Source: Sphingopyxis sp. JAI128
GTDB lineage: Bacteria > Pseudomonadota > Alphaproteobacteria > Sphingomonadales > Sphingomonadaceae
Assembly (NCBI RefSeq): GCF_014207235.1
Contig: NZ_JACHDA010000005.1
Location: 62,001 to 126,000 of the forward strand
Direction: 5' to 3'
DNA: 64,000 nt
Positions 60,421 to 64,000 of the stretch are shown here, one piece after another (the stretch's first letter is position 1; each line of letters begins with the position of its first letter). The position numbers and the translations under genes were made by a program. The notes beneath the pieces are model-generated. The model saw only the letters and a program-made list of their open reading frames with translations. It was not told where the DNA came from and made no database searches.

Positions 60421-63329
60421 GTCTTCACCAGCTGCAGCGCAACGAGACGGCCGACGGGGCTCGCATTTTCGGGATCATAGCCCGAGGCAGAGAAGATATC
60501 GGCATTCTCCACATAGGGCGGCTTGCGGTCGAACAGGTTCGAGACGCTGAGCGATAACCGCGTGCCTCGCAGGAGGGCCCTGACGTCGTAGCCCAGCTGG
60601 AGGTCGACCGTGGTCCAGCTCGCGACCTTTGCCGAAGGGACCACCGTGGTATTGCGGTAGCCGTTCGTGAAGTTGACGAAGGCTGCCGAACTCCATGGGC
60701 CGTTCGACACCGCCAGCCGGCCGCGCAGGCGCAGGTCGACGGGGTTGCCGGTCGTCGCGACGACATCCTGGTCCGGAGCGGTCGGCGTGATCCGCTGGCG
60801 GATTCCGAATATCCAGGCGCCGCTCACCCCCGCCGAAACCTTCGTCTCGCCGGCTGCGCCGGTATAGCCAAGGTCGAAATCGATCCCGTTCATCCGAACC
60901 GAGGAAAGATTGAGCGTCCGCCCGTCGACGATCGCGCCGATCGCGTTCGCCGCGATACCGAATGGATTGCGGAAATTCTCGTCGCCATAATAGCGGGCGA
61001 GAAGCTCGGCGGAGGGATTGTCGGTAATGAGCGATCCATAGAGATCGCGGTTGCCGAGGAACGCCATATAGTCCGTACCGAGATTGGCGATCCGGTCGCG
61101 ATAGCGGATATCGAAATAGCCGAGGTCGAGCCGGAGGCCCGGTAGCGCCGGTGGTGTATAGACGGCCCCCGCCGTCCAGGTAACCGCCTTCTCGGGACCG
61201 ACGTCGGGATTGGAGCCGATCAGCGCCAGGACATTGGTGGTCCCGCTAGGCGAAGCCGGATCGGGCACCGGAAGGGGGATATAGGCTGCGGTTCCCCTGC
61301 CTGTCCGGATGTCGGCGAAGCTCGGGGCGCGGAAGGACCGACCCCAGTTGCTGCGCAAAGCAAAACCGCCACCAAGCTTCCATGTGGCACCGATCTTCGG
61401 ATTGGCGGTCGTGCCGAAGTCGCTGTAACGCTCGATGCGGCCTGCGACCGAGAGGTCGAACGCCTCGACGAGCGGAATATGTTGCGCCGGGCCGACGAAT
61501 GGGAGCGAAAGTTCGGCATAGGCTGCGCTGACGCTGCGCGAGATCGGAAAGCCTGCCGATCCGCCGCTGTCCGGTTCGGGCGAGAAATCGAAGTCGGTCG
61601 AGGTCGAGCCATAACGCTCCGAGCGGATTTCGCCGCCGATCGCGAGGCGCGCAAAGCCGCCAGGCAGAGCGAACAGCGGCCCGTCGAATTTCAGCGTTGC
61701 CGAGCGAACCCGCGAGACGCCCTCGCCTTCGCGATAGCCCCGAATGCGCTCGATCGTCGCGCGCGGCGTGAAGGACCCGTCGCCGAACAGATTATAGGCC
61801 GACGCCGGATCCGGATCGGCGAGCGCCTCTGCGAGATAATAGTAATTCGGAACATTGACCGTGAGGTCATTTTCGCGCTGGACCCCATAGGAGCCGCGCA
61901 GTTCGGCGCGCCAGCGCCCGAGGCTTGCCTCGAATCCGGCATTGGCGCTCCATGCCCGCACATGGGCCCGCCGTGTCTCGGGCCCGAGATCCTTTGTGAA
62001 ATCGTAGTTGACCATGACCGGCTCGCCGGTCCCGGTCGGATCGACGTAGAAAGGATTGGTCACGGGGACGACCACATAGCCATAATTGTCGGGGGTCGTG
62101 CGCACCTCGCTGCGGCGGTCGGCATAGAAACCCTGCGCGGTGAAGCGAAGCCAGGGCGCGAGGTCCTGAGTGAGCGAGCCGAAGACAGCGTGACGCCGCT
62201 GGCGCGGCAGAATGTCGCTATCCGCCCGGCCGTCGGCAAGATTAGGCTTGCCCGCGAGGAGGTCGGCGGCTGTCAGCCGCGTTCCGTCCTGGCCGCGCGG
62301 GATGGCGAAGATCGAGCCGTCGGCCGCGATTATCGTGCCGGGATTGGAGAAATTCTTGCGGTAATCGGGGCCGCCGAAGCGCCGCAGATCCTCGGTGGCA
62401 TAATCGCGATCGGAGGCAGCGAGATTGCCGCGACGGTAATATTCATATCCAAGCGTGAGATGACCGTTCGACCAGCCCGTGCCGGCGATCTGGCCGAACT
62501 GCCACTCCTCGAAACCGTCCGCGGCACCGAAGCGCGCGCGGGTTTCCGCGCCCTCGAAATCATTGCGCAGGCGGACATTGACCACGCCCGCGACCGCATC
62601 GGAACCGTAGATCGCCGAAGCCCCGTCGGCGAGCACTTCGACCCGGTCGATCACCGATGCCGGGATCAGCGACAGATCGACGAACATGCCCGACACGCCC
62701 CCGAGCGCGACCCGGTTGCCATCGATCAGCGTCAGCGTCGACGTCGTCCCGAGCCCGCGTAGGTTGACGCTCGAGCCGAAGCCGAGATTGGCATTGCTGT
62801 TGTTGCGGATCGTGAAGCCGATCGTGCCTTCGTTGAGCCCGCCGCCGAAATTCTGGGGCAGGGCCTGGACGATCTGCTGGGTGGTTGCATAGCCGCTCTG
62901 TTCGATCGCCTCGCGATCGATCGTGACGATGCGGGCGCCAGCCGGCGCGGTCCCGCGGATGCGGCTACCGGTGACGACGATATCGTCTTCCGCCGCGATA
63001 TCTCTATCGTCCGATGCCGCCTCGGCGCGCCGGATCGAAAGCCCCCGCCCCGCGGGAACAGCGACGAGACCGCTGCCCCGCAGCAGTTCGGCGACCGCCT
63101 CCTCGAACCCGAAGCGACCCTCGATCGCCGGCGAGGTGCGCCCGTCGACAAGGTCCGACGAAACACTGATATTGCGTCCGTATCGTGCCCCGATCGCGCG
63201 AAGCGCCGCCCCAAGGGGCTGCTCGGCGAGGCTGAGTTGCTGCTTCCCCTCACCCTGCGCCTTTGCCGTCGCCGGCGCCAGCACCGCGGCCGTGCCCATC
63301 AGAACGCAGAATAAATCCCCATGTCGCAT
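60414..63329 (-). CDS. TonB-dependent receptor with STN domain, lasso cluster
   Basis: This 971-residue outer-membrane receptor has a signal to about residue 26. The STN signalling domain covers about residues 30-95 (LSLAEQPLGAALRAIGARYGRNISV). The plug starts at DDIVVTGSRIRGTAPAG, and a beta-barrel ends in Trp (QLVKTW). The ATG at 63329 follows GGGAGA; the upstream open frame is not used. It overlaps the isopeptidase start by seven bases and lies downstream of fecR. In related clusters the receptor is thought to import the lasso peptide, which is then linearised. Confidence 0.9.
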   Translation of the reverse strand: MRHGDLFCVLMGTAAVLAPATAKAQGEGKQQLSLAEQPLGAALRAIGARYGRNISVSSDLVDGRTSPAIEGRFGFEEAVAELLRGSGLVAVPAGRGLSIRRAEAASDDRDIAAEDDIVVTGSRIRGTAPAGARIVTIDREAIEQSGYATTQQIVQALPQNFGGGLNEGTIGFTIRNNSNANLGFGSSVNLRGLGTTSTLTLIDGNRVALGGVSGMFVDLSLIPASVIDRVEVLADGASAIYGSDAVAGVVNVRLRNDFEGAETRARFGAADGFEEWQFGQIAGTGWSNGHLTLGYEYYRRGNLAASDRDYATEDLRRFGGPDYRKNFSNPGTIIAADGSIFAIPRGQDGTRLTAADLLAGKPNLADGRADSDILPRQRRHAVFGSLTQDLAPWLRFTAQGFYADRRSEVRTTPDNYGYVVVPVTNPFYVDPTGTGEPVMVNYDFTKDLGPETRRAHVRAWSANAGFEASLGRWRAELRGSYGVQRENDLTVNVPNYYYLAEALADPDPASAYNLFGDGSFTPRATIERIRGYREGEGVSRVRSATLKFDGPLFALPGGFARLAIGGEIRSERYGSTSTDFDFSPEPDSGGSAGFPISRSVSAAYAELSLPFVGPAQHIPLVEAFDLSVAGRIERYSDFGTTANPKIGATWKLGGGFALRSNWGRSFRAPSFADIRTGRGTAAYIPLPVPDPASPSGTTNVLALIGSNPDVGPEKAVTWTAGAVYTPPALPGLRLDLGYFDIRYRDRIANLGTDYMAFLGNRDLYGSLITDNPSAELLARYYGDENFRNPFGIAANAIGAIVDGRTLNLSSVRMNGIDFDLGYTGAAGETKVSAGVSGAWIFGIRQRITPTAPDQDVVATTGNPVDLRLRGRLAVSNGPWSSAAFVNFTNGYRNTTVVPSAKVASWTTVDLQLGYDVRALLRGTRLSLSVSNLFDRKPPYVENADIFSASGYDPENASPVGRLVALQLVKTW

Positions 63330-63380
63330 TGTCGTCTCCCGATCGAGCGGGCACCTTCCGTGCCACCTTTCGACCGCCAA

Positions 63381-63403
63381 GACGCTGGCCGCGAAATAAA
63401 CCC
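63381..63403 (-). promoter_or_regulatory. possible ECF promoter before the lasso TonB receptor
   Basis: On the minus strand GGGTTT is followed 13 bases later by CGTC, 51 bases before the receptor ATG and just after the fecR stop. It differs from the six-copy motif of the other receptor locus. It is a single instance, so weakly supported. Confidence 0.3.
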
Positions 63404-63412
63404 TGTGACTTT

Positions 63413-64000
63413 TTACGTCCCCCTGTCGCGCGAGACCCGCGACGGCGGAGCGCGCAGCACGAGACTGCCGCCCGCGGCCTCCACGACCTCGAGACCGAAA
63501 CTCGCGGCCAGCGACGCCGCGAAGCCTCGCGGATCGTCGCGGCGGAACGTCCCCGATACCCGAGGCGCCTCCAGTCCGGGCCCTTCGACGCGGACGCTTG
63601 CACCGCTTTCCCGGTTGAAGCGCGCAACCGCGTCGGCGAGACGGACGCCATCGAAGCCGATCATCGGGTCTGGCCAGGAGAGGAGCCCCGCGCTTGTCGG
63701 TGAGGGATTGCCCACCGTGCCCCGCGTGACGAGCAGCTGCTCACCGGGAGACAGATATCTGGTCCCGTCGGACCCGGAAATCCCGCGAGGACCGCCGCGA
63801 ACCTCCACCGATCCCTCGATCAGCGCGACACGCACCGCGGCATTCTCGAACGCAACGTCGAACCGCGTGCCATGGGCGATCACGCGTCCTTCGCCGGCAT
63901 CGACGATGAACGGCCTTGCCCGGTCGTGCGCGACATCGAACCGTGCGCGTCCGCGCAGGAGAACAAGTCGCCGCTCGCTGGCGGTCATGCGTTCCTCGAC
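63413..64000 (-). CDS. FecR family regulator, partial (start outside window)
   Basis: This is the C-terminal 195 residues of a FecR protein; the frame stays open to the window edge (VEERM-TASERRLVLLRG), so the start and the usual upstream sigma gene lie beyond it. The FecR domain is seen in RRLVLLRGRARFDVAHDRARPFIV and in the HGTRFDVAFENAAVRVALIEGSVEV strand pair. A C-terminal DUF4974-like domain follows (RLADAVARFNRESGASVRV). It is upstream of the STN receptor and should sense its ligand state. Confidence 0.88.
   Translation of the reverse strand, partial: VEERMTASERRLVLLRGRARFDVAHDRARPFIVDAGEGRVIAHGTRFDVAFENAAVRVALIEGSVEVRGGPRGISGSDGTRYLSPGEQLLVTRGTVGNPSPTSAGLLSWPDPMIGFDGVRLADAVARFNRESGASVRVEGPGLEAPRVSGTFRRDDPRGFAASLAASFGLEVVEAAGGSLVLRAPPSRVSRDRGT

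Overview
The window is GC-rich (GC-ending codons, about 65% by eye), gene-dense DNA. It reads as the chromosome of a Sphingomonadaceae alphaproteobacterium of the Sphingopyxis / Novosphingobium / Sphingomonas type. The signs are STN-containing TonB-dependent receptors with FecI/FecR regulators, a luxI-phyH pair, DUF885 and S9 peptidases, and a lasso-peptide locus with an isopeptidase. No rRNA, tRNA, CRISPR array, IS element or phage gene was recognised.

Region 1 (about 1-17 kb) holds small detoxification units, each beside its regulator. They include glutathione transferases (one frameshifted), alpha/beta hydrolases, a FAD monooxygenase, a MAPEG protein, VOC and DUF1993/DUF3224 proteins, a LysE exporter and an RlmN/Cfr-type radical SAM enzyme. 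There is also an aminotransferase fused to an uncharacterised C-terminal domain. Regulators are two LysR, two TetR and one HxlR. A 25-bp palindrome before the first tetR gene is a clear candidate operator.

Region 2 (about 17.4-49.3 kb) is a peptide and amine scavenging locus. It has an STN TonB-dependent receptor with its FecR and ECF sigma factor, an S9 peptidase, two DUF885 metallopeptidases, an M16 peptidase and a prolidase-like amidohydrolase. It also has two amidohydrolase pairs in which one partner lacks the metal site, a DapA-like lyase, an aminotransferase, a polyamine-type ABC importer, an esterase and two paralogous secreted proteins. Six intergenic sites share GGCGGATTT followed at fixed spacing by TC(GT), each pointing at a gene. 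I infer that this is the promoter of the local ECF sigma factor and that it ties the operons into one regulon.

Region 3 (about 49.3-52.5 kb) has an ECF42-type sigma factor with a DGPF/YCII protein, an unknown gene, and a DUF6499/DUF2285 gene split by a frameshift.

Region 4 (about 52.7-64 kb, running off the end) is a lasso-peptide locus beside a quorum-sensing locus. LuxR, LuxI, a PhyH dioxygenase and a GntR regulator are followed by a 42-residue precursor (unlisted by ordinary ORF length cut-offs), a fused B1-B2 protease and a cyclase, all on the plus strand. Facing them are a secreted lasso isopeptidase, an STN TonB-dependent receptor and a FecR whose start lies outside the window. The predicted core has 23 residues with an 8-residue ring (Gly1 to Glu8). 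The order suggests make, export, re-import and linearise, with possible density control. No dedicated lasso exporter is visible in the window.
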